Positions 26,093 to 35,787 of a stretch of DNA of 64,000 nucleotides are shown piece by piece (the first letter of the stretch is position 1; each line of letters opens with the position of its first letter). Source of the stretch: CAZIVP01 sp964542915 (GTDB lineage: Bacteria; Calditrichota; Calditrichia; Calditrichales; Calditrichaceae); NCBI GenBank assembly GCA_964542915.1, contig CAZIVP010000006.1, positions 62,001 to 126,000 of the forward strand. Direction: 5' to 3'. A model generated the notes under the pieces. The model was given only the letters and a program-made list of their open reading frames with translations, did not search any database and was not told the DNA's origin. The translations under genes were made by a program, and so were the position numbers.

Positions 26093-27853
26093 ATGAATTT
26101 ACACTTTATTGATCTGACGTTGATTGCATTATATCTGGTTTTGGTTGCCATTATTGGTTTCTGGGTACAAAAAAAAGCAACCAAGCACAGGGATTCGTAT
26201 TATCTGGCCGACCGCAATGTGCCCTGGTGGATGCTGGGATTATCGGGCTGCTCCAGTTACATTGATATCGGCGGCACCATGGCAATGGTCGGCGCCCTGT
26301 ACTATCTGGGATTAAAAGCGGTTTGGGCCACCCATATCTATTGGGGATGGTTTATCATTGCGTTTTTTATGGCGTTTCAGGCAAAATGGATTCGGCGCTC
26401 CGGAGTCATGACGTTCGCGGAATGGAATCAGACGCGCTTCGGTGACAACAAAGACGCCGAAAAAGCGCGCATTGCCGCCGCCCTTTTCCTGATCGTCTTG
26501 ATGATTTTCAATCTCATGTACATTGCCGTCGGCATCGGTAAATTTGCCGAGGAATTTATTCCTCTGCCGCGCTGGAGCTCAACCTTGATTGTGTTCACGA
26601 TCGTCGGCATCTATGTGACCCTCGCCGGGTTCTTCGGTGTTATTTTAACCGATATGCTGCAAACGGTGCTGTTGGGCATCGGCGCCATCATTCTTGCGAT
26701 TATCGTATTTCAAAACGATATCATTTTGGACTTCATTGCCGGCCAATCGCCGCAATGGAGTTCGATAACGCTGGAGTGGACGCTATGGGACGGCTACCTG
26801 CAATCCACGCCTGCCAGCTACGATCACTTTTTCTGGTTCGGACCTATTTTAATGGCGGGTTTTTCCTGGCTCATTTTCCGCATTCTGGCCGGGCCGAACG
26901 TCTGGGACTTCCAGTTTTTCTTAACCGCACGCAGTTCAAGAGACGCCGCCCTTGCCGGCGGCATGTGGTCCATTGGTTACATTCTGCGCTGGATCATGGG
27001 GTGTTCGTTTATGGTGCTTGGCATTTACTATCTCGGCGCCGAAGCCGGCTTTGACGCAGAAAAAATAATGCCGCTGGTACTGGGAAATTTACCCGTCGGC
27101 GTGCGTGGATTGTTTATGGCAGTGCTTTTGGCCGCTCTCATGTCCACACTGGATGCCATGATTAATGTGACCAGTTCCGTGGTCGTCAATGATTTTCTAA
27201 AGCGCTATTTCTATAAGAATTTCAGCGAAAAAAAACTGGTACGTCTGGGCCAGGCCGCCTCGCTTCTGGCTCTGTTTTTGGCGTTTGTTTTCAGTCTCAG
27301 TTTCCGGCACGTAGTATCTGCCTGGGAAACCATGATTTTTGTCGTGGTTACCATGATACTGGTTCCCGCGACCATGCGCTGGCATTGGTGGCGATTTAGC
27401 GCAAAGGCTTTTGTATGGAGTATGGCCGCCTCAACCGTAATCATCATACTCCAGAAAATCTTTTTCGCACACTGGTCCGGTCCGGTAACGCTTGCCGTTG
27501 ATACCCTTGCCAGCCTGGCCGTGACCGTCTTTATCGGTTTTCATTTTGCCCCGACGGATAAAGAGGTTTTACTGGATTTTTACAGTCGCATCCGGCCGTT
27601 CGGTTTTTGGAAACCGATCCGGCAGGAAGCGATTCGCCGAGGCTTAATTCCGGCCGAGGACAAAACCCCTACCATTGATGGCGTAAACGGTTTGCTTTCG
27701 GCGGCTTTCCAGGTTTCCATGGCATTGATACCGTTCTATGCATTTCTGCGTATTTGGTCCCAATTTTTTGTTTGGCTCGGAATTGCCGCAGCGCTTTCCG
27801 TGATCCTATATTTTACATGGTATAAAAATTTACCTTCTTACGATGAAGAATAG
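26093..27853 (+). CDS. Sodium:solute symporter (SSS family), probable sugar transporter
   Basis: 586 aa with about 13-14 hydrophobic segments. Features include DLTLIALYLVLVAIIGFWVQKKATKHRDSYYLADRNVPWWMLGLSGCSSYIDIGGTM in N-terminal segments 1-2, and RGLFMAVLLAALMSTLDAMINVTSSVVVNDFLKRY, the typical late SSS motif. The long C-terminal extension has two extra segments. GGAGCC precedes the ATG. It is the first gene of an operon with GH38, RbsD and GH2 and is preceded by operator copy 6. It probably imports a sugar or small glycoside with Na+; the substrate is not readable. Confidence 0.88.
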   Translation: MNLHFIDLTLIALYLVLVAIIGFWVQKKATKHRDSYYLADRNVPWWMLGLSGCSSYIDIGGTMAMVGALYYLGLKAVWATHIYWGWFIIAFFMAFQAKWIRRSGVMTFAEWNQTRFGDNKDAEKARIAAALFLIVLMIFNLMYIAVGIGKFAEEFIPLPRWSSTLIVFTIVGIYVTLAGFFGVILTDMLQTVLLGIGAIILAIIVFQNDIILDFIAGQSPQWSSITLEWTLWDGYLQSTPASYDHFFWFGPILMAGFSWLIFRILAGPNVWDFQFFLTARSSRDAALAGGMWSIGYILRWIMGCSFMVLGIYYLGAEAGFDAEKIMPLVLGNLPVGVRGLFMAVLLAALMSTLDAMINVTSSVVVNDFLKRYFYKNFSEKKLVRLGQAASLLALFLAFVFSLSFRHVVSAWETMIFVVVTMILVPATMRWHWWRFSAKAFVWSMAASTVIIILQKIFFAHWSGPVTLAVDTLASLAVTVFIGFHFAPTDKEVLLDFYSRIRPFGFWKPIRQEAIRRGLIPAEDKTPTIDGVNGLLSAAFQVSMALIPFYAFLRIWSQFFVWLGIAAALSVILYFTWYKNLPSYDEE

Positions 27854-27875
27854 TAGAAAAAAATCCGGGAACGAT

Positions 27876-30311
27876 ATGTCTAAACCGAATATTCATCTGA
27901 TTTGTAATGCACATTTGGACCCTGTATGGCAGTGGCAGTGGGAGGAGGGGTGTAGCGAAGCTCTTTCCACATTTCGAAATGCAGTGGATTTATTGAAGGA
28001 ATACGAAGACCTGGTTTTCAACCACAATGAAGCGGTTCTGTATCAGTGGATTTTACAGCACGATCCCGATCTTTTCAAAGAGATTCAGGACATGGTAAAA
28101 AAAGGCCGCTGGTCTGTGGGCGGCGGCTGGTATTTACAGCCCGACGTAAACATCCCTTGCACCGAATCCATCATTCGTTGTATTACGGAAGGACGCCGTT
28201 TTTTCAAACAACATTTCAACGTTCGGCCGCAGGTGGCCTATAATTTTGACTCTTTCGGCCATGGTGCGGGTTTGCCACAAATTTTGCGTAAAGCAGAATA
28301 CGGCATGTACATCTTTATGCGTCCCGATCCGAACGACCTGGAACTGCCTTCCGATTTTTGTCGATGGCAAGGCAGCGACGGCAGCGAAATCTATTTCTTA
28401 CGTATCAGCATCGGCCTCTACCATACTGAAGAAGATAATATTGAAGAACGTTTAAGGGAAGCCGTCGAGATGGCCCTGGATCTCGATCGGGATGTGCCTG
28501 TGTTCTGGGGGATCGGCAACCATGGCGGCGGAGCGACACGCGACGACATCAAACGCATCCGGCGATTTTGCGGGCAGGAAAATCGCGTCCAATTTATACA
28601 CAGCACGACGGATTATCTCTTTGAAGCGCTAAAACACTACGGGGACAAGGCACCGTTAGTGCGTGGTGATCTGCAAAATATTTTCCCGGGATGCTACACC
28701 ACCCTGTCCCGATTAAAGCGGAGAGCAAACCGTAGTATGCACTTACTTCGACAAACCGAGCATCTGCGCACGCTCACCTGGTGGACACTCAAACAACCCT
28801 ATCCGCAAGATCTTATGGATAACCTTTGGAACGATCATCTTTTTAATGATTTTCACGATATTTTACCGGGCACATGCATTGAACCGGCCGAGCAGGACGC
28901 CCTTGATCTATATGGTAAAATAGAACAAACCGCGCGGCGTTTACGCTTGGAAGCCGCTTCCTATATGAACCGCGGGCATAAAGAGCGGGCTTATCTGCCC
29001 ATTACGATTCTCAACTGCAGTAACGGTTTGGAAGAAGTACCCGTCGAAGTGGAATTTATGATTTCCCATCGCCCCAAATGGGAAGGTCAATGGCGTGTCC
29101 ATTTAAGGGATGAAGACAGCCAACCCATCGCGATTCAGGAAGAGCACCCGGAAGCGCTCCTCCCGTTCCACCAATGGCGCCGAAAAATCGTTTTTATGGC
29201 TACAATGCCCGAAAGTGGTTATAAACGATACTTCGCCGAGGCACATGAAGGTGCAATTGAACAGAAACCAGCGCCGCCCGCTTTGAATATTGCCACCGAT
29301 ACCCAGGGTTTTGTTGAACAGATACGTGATGAAAGCGGATTCAATTATCTCAACGGTCCGCTTATTCAGCCGCTGGTTATAGACGATCCATGCGACTCCT
29401 GGGGCACGGGATGTAGATCCTATCGCAAAATCAGCGACGCCTTTGAGCCCGATTCGAAGAGCAATACGGTTCTGTATACCGGCCCCATAAGAACAGTCTA
29501 CGAGTCGGTGATGCGCTGCCAGCACAGCCAAATCCGTTTGCATACCATCGTTTATAACCAATGGCGTGTACTGGAATTTCGTCTGCGCGTTAACTGGAAT
29601 GAAAAACAGAAACGCCTTAAACTACCCTTCCCTCTGGCGCTTTCCACCGAAGAAGTCCTCTGCGAAGTACCCGGCGGCGTAACGACCTACCAAGCCGACG
29701 GACTGGAACATGTTCACAGTCGTTGGCTCATGTTGGCTGAAGGGCATCATGCCGTCGGCGTTGTTCATAACGGTACCCACGGTTTTGATTTCAAAGACGG
29801 TGAACTGCGTCTATCGGCTTTGCGCAGTCCGGCCTTTTGCCATGAACGCGGGTTCAAGCTGGCCCCCTATCCGGAGCGTAAATTCTCGGATCAGGGTGTC
29901 CATGAAGTTCGTGTATTGATCACGGTGGGTAAACCCGAAACGCTACGGCAAAAATTACCGGCTCTGGCCACTTGGCTGGCCACGCCGCCCGCCATTTATA
30001 CTTATCTGCCGGTGGGATCGGTTACGCCTCCGGTCGATTCAAAATTAAACGCCGGTCAATCCTTCATCGAAATTCACCCCCCTGATATTAAATTGCTGGC
30101 GATGAAACCGTCGAGGGATGGTAACGCGCTCAGCATGCGGTTACAGGAGCAATCGGGGATTGATACGAAAGCTACCATTCGATTATTGTATCCCAGCATG
30201 ACGATTTCATGTCCGTTCCGTGCCATGGAAATCGTAACTCTCAGGATCGAGCGCAACGGCCGGTGGCGAAAAGTTAATTTGATAGACGAAGAAAGCGAGG
30301 ACGTCTTATGA
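27876..30311 (+). CDS. Glycoside hydrolase family 38 alpha-mannosidase-like protein
   Basis: 811 aa from the ATG at 27876 (GGGAACGAT upstream); an ATG at 27843 would overlap the symporter gene by 11 bases. GH38 hallmarks: zinc ligands His13 and Asp15 in NAHLDPVWQWQWEE, nucleophile region NFDSFGHG with Asp125, LKYGMY-like substrate segment (RKAEYGMYIFMRPD), and NDHLFNDFHDILPGTCI. No signal peptide is present, so it should act in the cytoplasm on imported oligosaccharides. Family members cleave alpha-mannosides; related subgroups may prefer other sugars of the same configuration, and D-lyxose shares mannose's C2-C4 stereochemistry. The stop overlaps the rbsD start (ATGA). Confidence 0.87.
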   Translation: MSKPNIHLICNAHLDPVWQWQWEEGCSEALSTFRNAVDLLKEYEDLVFNHNEAVLYQWILQHDPDLFKEIQDMVKKGRWSVGGGWYLQPDVNIPCTESIIRCITEGRRFFKQHFNVRPQVAYNFDSFGHGAGLPQILRKAEYGMYIFMRPDPNDLELPSDFCRWQGSDGSEIYFLRISIGLYHTEEDNIEERLREAVEMALDLDRDVPVFWGIGNHGGGATRDDIKRIRRFCGQENRVQFIHSTTDYLFEALKHYGDKAPLVRGDLQNIFPGCYTTLSRLKRRANRSMHLLRQTEHLRTLTWWTLKQPYPQDLMDNLWNDHLFNDFHDILPGTCIEPAEQDALDLYGKIEQTARRLRLEAASYMNRGHKERAYLPITILNCSNGLEEVPVEVEFMISHRPKWEGQWRVHLRDEDSQPIAIQEEHPEALLPFHQWRRKIVFMATMPESGYKRYFAEAHEGAIEQKPAPPALNIATDTQGFVEQIRDESGFNYLNGPLIQPLVIDDPCDSWGTGCRSYRKISDAFEPDSKSNTVLYTGPIRTVYESVMRCQHSQIRLHTIVYNQWRVLEFRLRVNWNEKQKRLKLPFPLALSTEEVLCEVPGGVTTYQADGLEHVHSRWLMLAEGHHAVGVVHNGTHGFDFKDGELRLSALRSPAFCHERGFKLAPYPERKFSDQGVHEVRVLITVGKPETLRQKLPALATWLATPPAIYTYLPVGSVTPPVDSKLNAGQSFIEIHPPDIKLLAMKPSRDGNALSMRLQEQSGIDTKATIRLLYPSMTISCPFRAMEIVTLRIERNGRWRKVNLIDEESEDVL

Positions 30312-30709
30312 AAAAACATGGTATTTTGCATGCACAACTTTCGTATGTGATTGCAAATTTGGGTCACGGAGATATGCTGGTGGTGTGCGACAGCGGATTT
30401 CCGATTCCGTATGATAAAGAAAAAATAGATTTAGCCCTTGCGGCCGGAATCCCATCCTTTGAACAGGTTCTGAAACTCCTGATGGCAGAAGTAAAGGTGG
30501 AAAAAGCCATTGTGGCCAAGGAAACGTCGGAACGCTCTCCGCACATGCAAAACATTATGCAAGACGCCCTCGCCGGCATCGAAATGGAGACCATAAGCCA
30601 TGAACGCTTTAAACAAATCGGGTGGGAAACAACCAACATCACATTTGTACGCAGCGGCGAACAGACTCCGTTCAGCAATCTCATTCTGGTCGCCGGCGTC
30701 ACGTTTTAA
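30308..30709 (+). CDS. D-ribose pyranase / fucose mutarotase family protein (RbsD-like)
   Basis: 133 aa. It starts by overlapping the GH38 stop. The RbsD active site is visible: His20 in ANLGHGDML and Asp28 in VVCDSGFPIP. LILVAGVTF ends the protein as in RbsD/FucU. The family interconverts pyranose and furanose or anomeric forms of ribose or fucose, feeding the correct form to a kinase or isomerase. It fits the pentose theme of the regulon. RbsD and FucU are hard to separate by eye; the VPIP/IPYDKEK segment favours RbsD. Confidence 0.88.
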   Translation: MKKHGILHAQLSYVIANLGHGDMLVVCDSGFPIPYDKEKIDLALAAGIPSFEQVLKLLMAEVKVEKAIVAKETSERSPHMQNIMQDALAGIEMETISHERFKQIGWETTNITFVRSGEQTPFSNLILVAGVTF

Positions 30710-30735
30710 GGCAGGTTAAAAGGAGAATTCATTCC

Positions 30736-33700
30736 ATGCGTATCAAACTATTAATACTGGCGCTTTCAATTTCGCTGGCGTACGGTCAAAAATTAGCCAT
30801 AGACGATAGCGGCTGGCATCTATGGCCGGATACGGCTGCCGCCTGGGAGAACGACCAGCTTTTCCTCCCCGGCGAGGTTCAGCTTGAGAATATGCCCGTA
30901 AATCCGCCCTCCGGTGGTTGGCAAACCTTAAACGACGCAGAGGGCATCGAGATTAAGCTGCCGGCTACGGTGGAACAGTATTATTGGGGCGCGTTCGGAT
31001 ACCGCCCTTACAAGAATGCTTATTATTTCGAAAACGATGATGATCAGGTACAAAACGGTAGCTATCGGGGCGTTTCCTGGTGGTGGAAAGACATCAAAAT
31101 CCCGGAATCATTTCAGAATAAACATGTTTCATTATTCATCCGAGGTGCACGGCTGCGGGCGGAAGTTTACCTGAACGGACAACTGGTGGGCTACAACATA
31201 ATTACCGAGACGTCCTTTACCTGCGACCTCAGCGAGGCCATGCGCCCGGGAGAAACCAACCGGCTCGCCATACGCATTACAAATCCGGGCGGCCGGTTTG
31301 ACTGGCTGGATACCCAGCTGATGGCCTGGGGCGAATATCGCTTCCACGCCAGCCACGGATTCGGCGGACTCGATCGCGGTCTTTATCTGCGGGCCCACGA
31401 TGAAGTCTTTATCAAGGACCTCTGGGTGTTAAATCGGCCCGAAAAACGTAAAGTAAATGTGAACATACTTCTTGACAACCGCAGTAATCGGAGAGTAAAC
31501 GGCGTCGTTGAATTGCAATTAAAAGAAAAGCCGGGAAACAAGATCGAGCAAACAGCGAAAGCCCCTAATATCAAAATTGCGGCCGGAGAAACCACAACAA
31601 CCCATATCGAACTCGGTTATGATGAAGCGCAATTGTGGGAATTGGATGATCCCAATTTATACAGAGTCACATCGGAATTTAGCAGCGACGCCGATCATAA
31701 GGATCGGTGTTCTCAAGTGTTTGGATTCCGCTGGTTCGAAGCCGATGGAGTGGACGATAACGCCGTTCTGCGGCTTAATGGCCAACGCATCCGTTTAACT
31801 TCTGCCATCTCGTGGGGATACTGGGGCTTAAACGGCCTATGGCCCCTGCCGCATCTGGCCGAGAGAGAAGTTCAGGCGGCCAGGGCCTTCGGGATGAATT
31901 GCATTAATTTTCACCGCAATATTGGCAAAGCGGAAGTGCTGAATGCACAGGACCGCATAGGATTGCTACGGTTTATGGAACCCGGTGGCGGCCAAACCGC
32001 CCTTGGCGACAAATACTCTCTTTACGCTGAATCGCCCCAGCAAATACCGGATAGATCGGGTAAAAACGGAGCGCCCCGAACATTTACCGAAAAATACATG
32101 GAAGCTAAAATTCTGGCGATGATACGCGACCACCGCAGTCATCCCTCACTTATCATGTATAATATTCAAAACGAAATACATCCCAACCTGAACAATCCAC
32201 GTATATTCAACCTGTTGCGCAAAATGCACCGCGAAGATCCCAGTCGCATCGTTATGTTAAAATCGGGCATTCCTCCGCGCAATCAGGCCTGGATGCAGCC
32301 CTATGAAGATTCCATTAGGGTGGATCGGGGGGATGGTTATTCCGGTTGGTGGGACCAGCACACCGTAGGCGGACCGGGCGTCTGGCAGGATGCAATGTAT
32401 GATCATCCCGAAAATTTCACGCATCGTTCCGAAAATAGCAAGGAAATCGCAACGTGGGGTGAAATGCTGGGCGCCGCTGTCAGCGATGATCATCGTCGCA
32501 TGTTATCCGAAATCGAAGAATTGGGCGGCAAAAGCTACGATCGACGCGACCATCAGGAAATCGATTCTGCTTATAGCGCTTTTCTGGATCACTGGGATTT
32601 CAGAGACGCTTTTGCGACAACCTCCGAATTGTATCGCGATATCGGAAACAAAAGCTATGATTTTTGGGCGAGGGTCGTCGAGACCGCACGCCTTGCGGAA
32701 GCCAACGATTTTCTGGTGATCAGCGGCTGGGAATCAACCGCCATTGAAAATCATTCCGGATTGGTGGATAATCTGCGCGGATTCAAAGGCGATCCCGATC
32801 TGCTAAAACAGCGGTTGGCGCCTTTCCGCCTCGTCGTAAAGCCACGGTCTCTTGTTGTACATCAAGGTAATTGCGATACGCTGGATTTGTATCTGTTGAA
32901 TGAAACGAACCGGCCACACGGCGGCAACGCTACACTATCATTACGAACACCGGCGGGCGGCCGGAAAGATATAGGCAATTATAAACTTCCGGCATTCGAA
33001 AAAGATCGGTTTGTCTACCCACTGGCTCAAGCCATTACGACGCCGGCGCTCCAATCGGCGGGCTGGTATCGCCTTGAAATGAGCCTGGATGGTCGCGTAC
33101 ATAGCCAGGATTCCATCCTTGTGATCGATCCCAAAACTTCGTTTGAGAATCCGATAACCGTCGGAGTGGCCGCCCATGAACCGGCAATGCTAAAAAGCCT
33201 GCAAAACTTTCCGGGGATTTCGGCGAAAGCATTCGAAACAAACGAACATTACGACGTGATGCTTGTAAGCGATCGTCTCTTACAGGGATGGCGTTCCGAG
33301 GTAAGCTCTGATCGCCAAATCGCCGACACGGAAGATGATGTATTATACCATACCGAAAGCTGGGGCTATTACCGCAATCTGGAATATAAGTTCGATAATT
33401 TACCGGCCGACAGCGCCCGCGTTACCTTTTATTTAGCCGAAGTTACGCTACAGGAACCGGGCGACCGTATTATGAACGTGGCCATCAACGGCAGGCTGGT
33501 GCTCGAGGATTTTGATATCGTCGCCGCCACGGGCGGACCCAATATTGCTCTGGATACAAGTTTTACGGTAGCAGTACAAAACGGCGGTGTATATATAACG
33601 GTTCCCGAATTAACAACCAATTACGCCAAATTCAGCGCGATCAAGGTAGTAACGAATGATACGTTGATAGCCATTAATTGCGGCGGTCCCGCTTACAAGG

Positions 33701-34233
33701 ATAATAACGGTTTAATTTGGCAACCCTATCGCCAGGAAGTGCACCTTAAAAACGAAATCCTGGCAAAGGCAAAGGCGGGCACGCCCCTGCTGTTATTACC
33801 GGACGGACCCGAAGCAACTGAGGCGTATGGCAAACGTCTTGCCTCGAACAACCTGCTCGAATTTAAAGGTCATGTGGGTAAAACACGCGCCTCGTGGATG
33901 GGATCGTGGTATTTTATACGTGAACACCCCGTGTTTGCAGGCTTACCGGTCAATCAGGCTATGAAAAGTTATTATCAGGTCCCGGTACACCGCACAGACG
34001 GTTTATTGGTGGATGGCGATAATGTGGAAGTGTTTGTCGGATACGGGCGCGATCACGATCGTAACATCGGCGCCGCCTCTCTTCTTATCGATACCCGGCA
34101 AAGCCGGATAATGATTCACACGATACCTGGCATCGTTTCCATGCTAAGCGGGGAATCCGGCGGAATGCAGCCGGTGATGGCTAAACGACTCTTTACGAAT
34201 TCCATCCGTTATTTAACCGGTCATCAAGATTAA
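30736..34233 (+). CDS. Secreted glycoside hydrolase family 2 protein with malectin-like and GATase-like C-terminal domains
   Basis: 1165 aa from the ATG at 30736 (AAAAGGAG upstream). Residues 1-17 are a signal peptide. Residues ~65-225 are the GH2 sugar-binding jellyroll (KHVSLFIRGARLRAEVYLNGQLVG). Residues ~230-340 are an Ig-like domain. Residues ~345-640 are the TIM barrel, with RDHRSHPSLIMYNIQNE placing the acid/base at Glu480; I could not place the nucleophile with confidence. Residues ~860-1000 look like a malectin-type carbohydrate-binding domain. Residues ~1000-1160 resemble the N-terminal alpha/beta domain of the glycosidase at 8.9-12.3 kb (REHPVFAGLP, FTNSIRYLTG). GH2 covers galactosidases, mannosidases, glucuronidases and others. 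It is the last gene of its operon. Confidence 0.82.
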   Translation: MRIKLLILALSISLAYGQKLAIDDSGWHLWPDTAAAWENDQLFLPGEVQLENMPVNPPSGGWQTLNDAEGIEIKLPATVEQYYWGAFGYRPYKNAYYFENDDDQVQNGSYRGVSWWWKDIKIPESFQNKHVSLFIRGARLRAEVYLNGQLVGYNIITETSFTCDLSEAMRPGETNRLAIRITNPGGRFDWLDTQLMAWGEYRFHASHGFGGLDRGLYLRAHDEVFIKDLWVLNRPEKRKVNVNILLDNRSNRRVNGVVELQLKEKPGNKIEQTAKAPNIKIAAGETTTTHIELGYDEAQLWELDDPNLYRVTSEFSSDADHKDRCSQVFGFRWFEADGVDDNAVLRLNGQRIRLTSAISWGYWGLNGLWPLPHLAEREVQAARAFGMNCINFHRNIGKAEVLNAQDRIGLLRFMEPGGGQTALGDKYSLYAESPQQIPDRSGKNGAPRTFTEKYMEAKILAMIRDHRSHPSLIMYNIQNEIHPNLNNPRIFNLLRKMHREDPSRIVMLKSGIPPRNQAWMQPYEDSIRVDRGDGYSGWWDQHTVGGPGVWQDAMYDHPENFTHRSENSKEIATWGEMLGAAVSDDHRRMLSEIEELGGKSYDRRDHQEIDSAYSAFLDHWDFRDAFATTSELYRDIGNKSYDFWARVVETARLAEANDFLVISGWESTAIENHSGLVDNLRGFKGDPDLLKQRLAPFRLVVKPRSLVVHQGNCDTLDLYLLNETNRPHGGNATLSLRTPAGGRKDIGNYKLPAFEKDRFVYPLAQAITTPALQSAGWYRLEMSLDGRVHSQDSILVIDPKTSFENPITVGVAAHEPAMLKSLQNFPGISAKAFETNEHYDVMLVSDRLLQGWRSEVSSDRQIADTEDDVLYHTESWGYYRNLEYKFDNLPADSARVTFYLAEVTLQEPGDRIMNVAINGRLVLEDFDIVAATGGPNIALDTSFTVAVQNGGVYITVPELTTNYAKFSAIKVVTNDTLIAINCGGPAYKDNNGLIWQPYRQEVHLKNEILAKAKAGTPLLLLPDGPEATEAYGKRLASNNLLEFKGHVGKTRASWMGSWYFIREHPVFAGLPVNQAMKSYYQVPVHRTDGLLVDGDNVEVFVGYGRDHDRNIGAASLLIDTRQSRIMIHTIPGIVSMLSGESGGMQPVMAKRLFTNSIRYLTGHQD

Positions 34234-34291
34234 GATATCCGATGCTCTGAACATAATATTTGGCATCCGTTGCCGGATTCGATTCTGCCAT

Positions 34292-34330
34292 GAAGGGCGG
34301 GCAGGCTTATCGGGCCCGCCCTTCCTTTTC
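34292..34330 (+). terminator. Intrinsic terminator of the symporter-GH38-rbsD-GH2 operon
   Basis: An 11-bp GC-rich stem (GAAGGGCGGGC / GCCCGCCCTTC) with an 11-base loop is followed by CTTTTC, 59 bases after the GH2 stop. Confidence 0.75.
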
Positions 34331-34446
34331 TTTAGTGATGCATGAAATAAACGCTTCCGGAGTTTTTTGACGATATAACGCAATTCGTTTATATGGGTGA
34401 ATAACCGTCCGATTTTCTTTATATTCGTTTAGTCCTTTCACGTATA

Positions 34447-34980
34447 ATGGATGCTCAACAAGCCTACGAGCAGATTCCGGGCATTTCCGCAGCTATCGTT
34501 CACGAAGATCAAATCATATGGAAAGACGAATTCGGTTATGCCGATAAAGGGAATCAGACCGTTGCCGAACACAAAACCATCCACACAATTGTTCCATTTC
34601 CAAACTATTCACAAGTATCGCCATCATATCACTGCGTGACGCCTGTAAATTGCGACTCGATAACCCGGTTTGCGAGCATTTGTCCTGGTTCAAAATCGGG
34701 CAGATCCATGAAATGTGTACCGCCCATCACCACCGAAGGACTTATAACGCACACTTCCGGTTTACCGCGGGAATCAGATTTTTTCTACTGGCGCTTCCCG
34801 CATTCGGCTTTCCCAGTAAAGAAGCGATCATAGAAAAAATCTCCAAGCAGAAGATGGTCTTTCAATGTAAAGTTTACCGACTCAACAGCCGCTGGAAGGT
34901 ATTCAACATCTGCGTCATATCAAAGACTATGTTTCCATCGCCCGGATCGACGCTGACGCTCGCTTTATGAATTACATTCA
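34447..34980 (+). pseudogene. Decayed serine hydrolase (class C beta-lactamase-like) remnant
   Basis: Pieces of one protein appear in alternating frames. PGISAAIVHEDQIIWKDEFGYADKGNQ is in the frame of 34447. The SxxK catalytic motif SISK (34593-34604), continuing KLFTSIAIISLRDA and LRLDNPVCEHLSWF, is in the frame of 34650. ITTEGLITHTSGLPRE returns to the first frame. GFPSKEAIIEKISKQKMVFQ is again in the other. In beta-lactamase/D-alanyl carboxypeptidase relatives these run in this order. At least three frameshifts and loss of the C-terminal two thirds make it non-functional. The region to 35135 holds nothing else recognisable. Confidence 0.75.
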
Positions 34981-35135
34981 ATTCCGACCCCGTCAAAGGC
35001 GTCCTTGAGGGGATATATAAAAAAATGAATAAATAAACCAATCCTCGCATCCTATTTTGGGTAAGATGAATTGTTTGCCACTTCAATTCCTTCATTGTAC
35101 TTTATTGTGTTTAAATAACGAAGGGACAGCTAAAC

Positions 35136-35561
35136 ATGCCGCGCATCAAACTGAACATGCCGCACCACTTTCAATATGAAACGCACATGCAGGTTCGCAT
35201 CACCGACCTCAATTATGGTAACCATCTCGCAAACAATGCGCTACCGGGCTATATACATGAAGCCCGGGTGCGCTTTCTGAATCATCTGGGTTACAGCGAA
35301 GTGGACGTGGAAGGCGTTGGCATCATTATGGGAGACGCGGCTATCATTTATAAAACACAAGCATACTACAAAGATACGCTCCGTATCGAAGTAACCGTAA
35401 GCGATCTTTCGCGCAAAAGTTGCGACTTCTACTACCGTATAACTAATCAAGACCGCAAAATCATAGCACTCGCCAAAACAGCCATCGTATTCTTTGACTA
35501 CCGCCAAAACAAACCGGCATCCATCCCGGAACAATTCAAACGAGCCGTATCCGAAGCCTGA
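35136..35561 (+). CDS. Hotdog-fold (4HBT-type) acyl-CoA thioesterase-like protein
   Basis: 141 aa. MQVRITDLNYGNHLANNALPGYIHEARVRFLNHLGYSE is the typical 4-hydroxybenzoyl-CoA thioesterase/FadM start, with Asp in ITDLNYGNH at the catalytic position. GVGIIMGDAAIIYKTQAYYKDTLRIEV gives the central strands. GAAGGGACAG precedes the ATG. The substrate is unknown. It stands alone between the beta-lactamase remnant and a secreted DUF4168-like gene. Confidence 0.82.
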   Translation: MPRIKLNMPHHFQYETHMQVRITDLNYGNHLANNALPGYIHEARVRFLNHLGYSEVDVEGVGIIMGDAAIIYKTQAYYKDTLRIEVTVSDLSRKSCDFYYRITNQDRKIIALAKTAIVFFDYRQNKPASIPEQFKRAVSEA

Positions 35562-35787
35562 AAATGTGAAAAGTCTTTACAATGACATTGAGGCCCACAT
35601 TACGCTGTCAGTTGGATTCCACAATGACCGTTCCCGTCATCCCGGACGATTCGTGCGGAATGCAAAAATATTCATACGCGCCCACAACATCAGCGGGCTA
35701 AATTTTTTTGAATTTATTCAGGAACATTCAGAAAGCGGCCACGTAGAAGGTGCCGAATTTTTTAAATCAAAATGTATGGAGGTCTCA

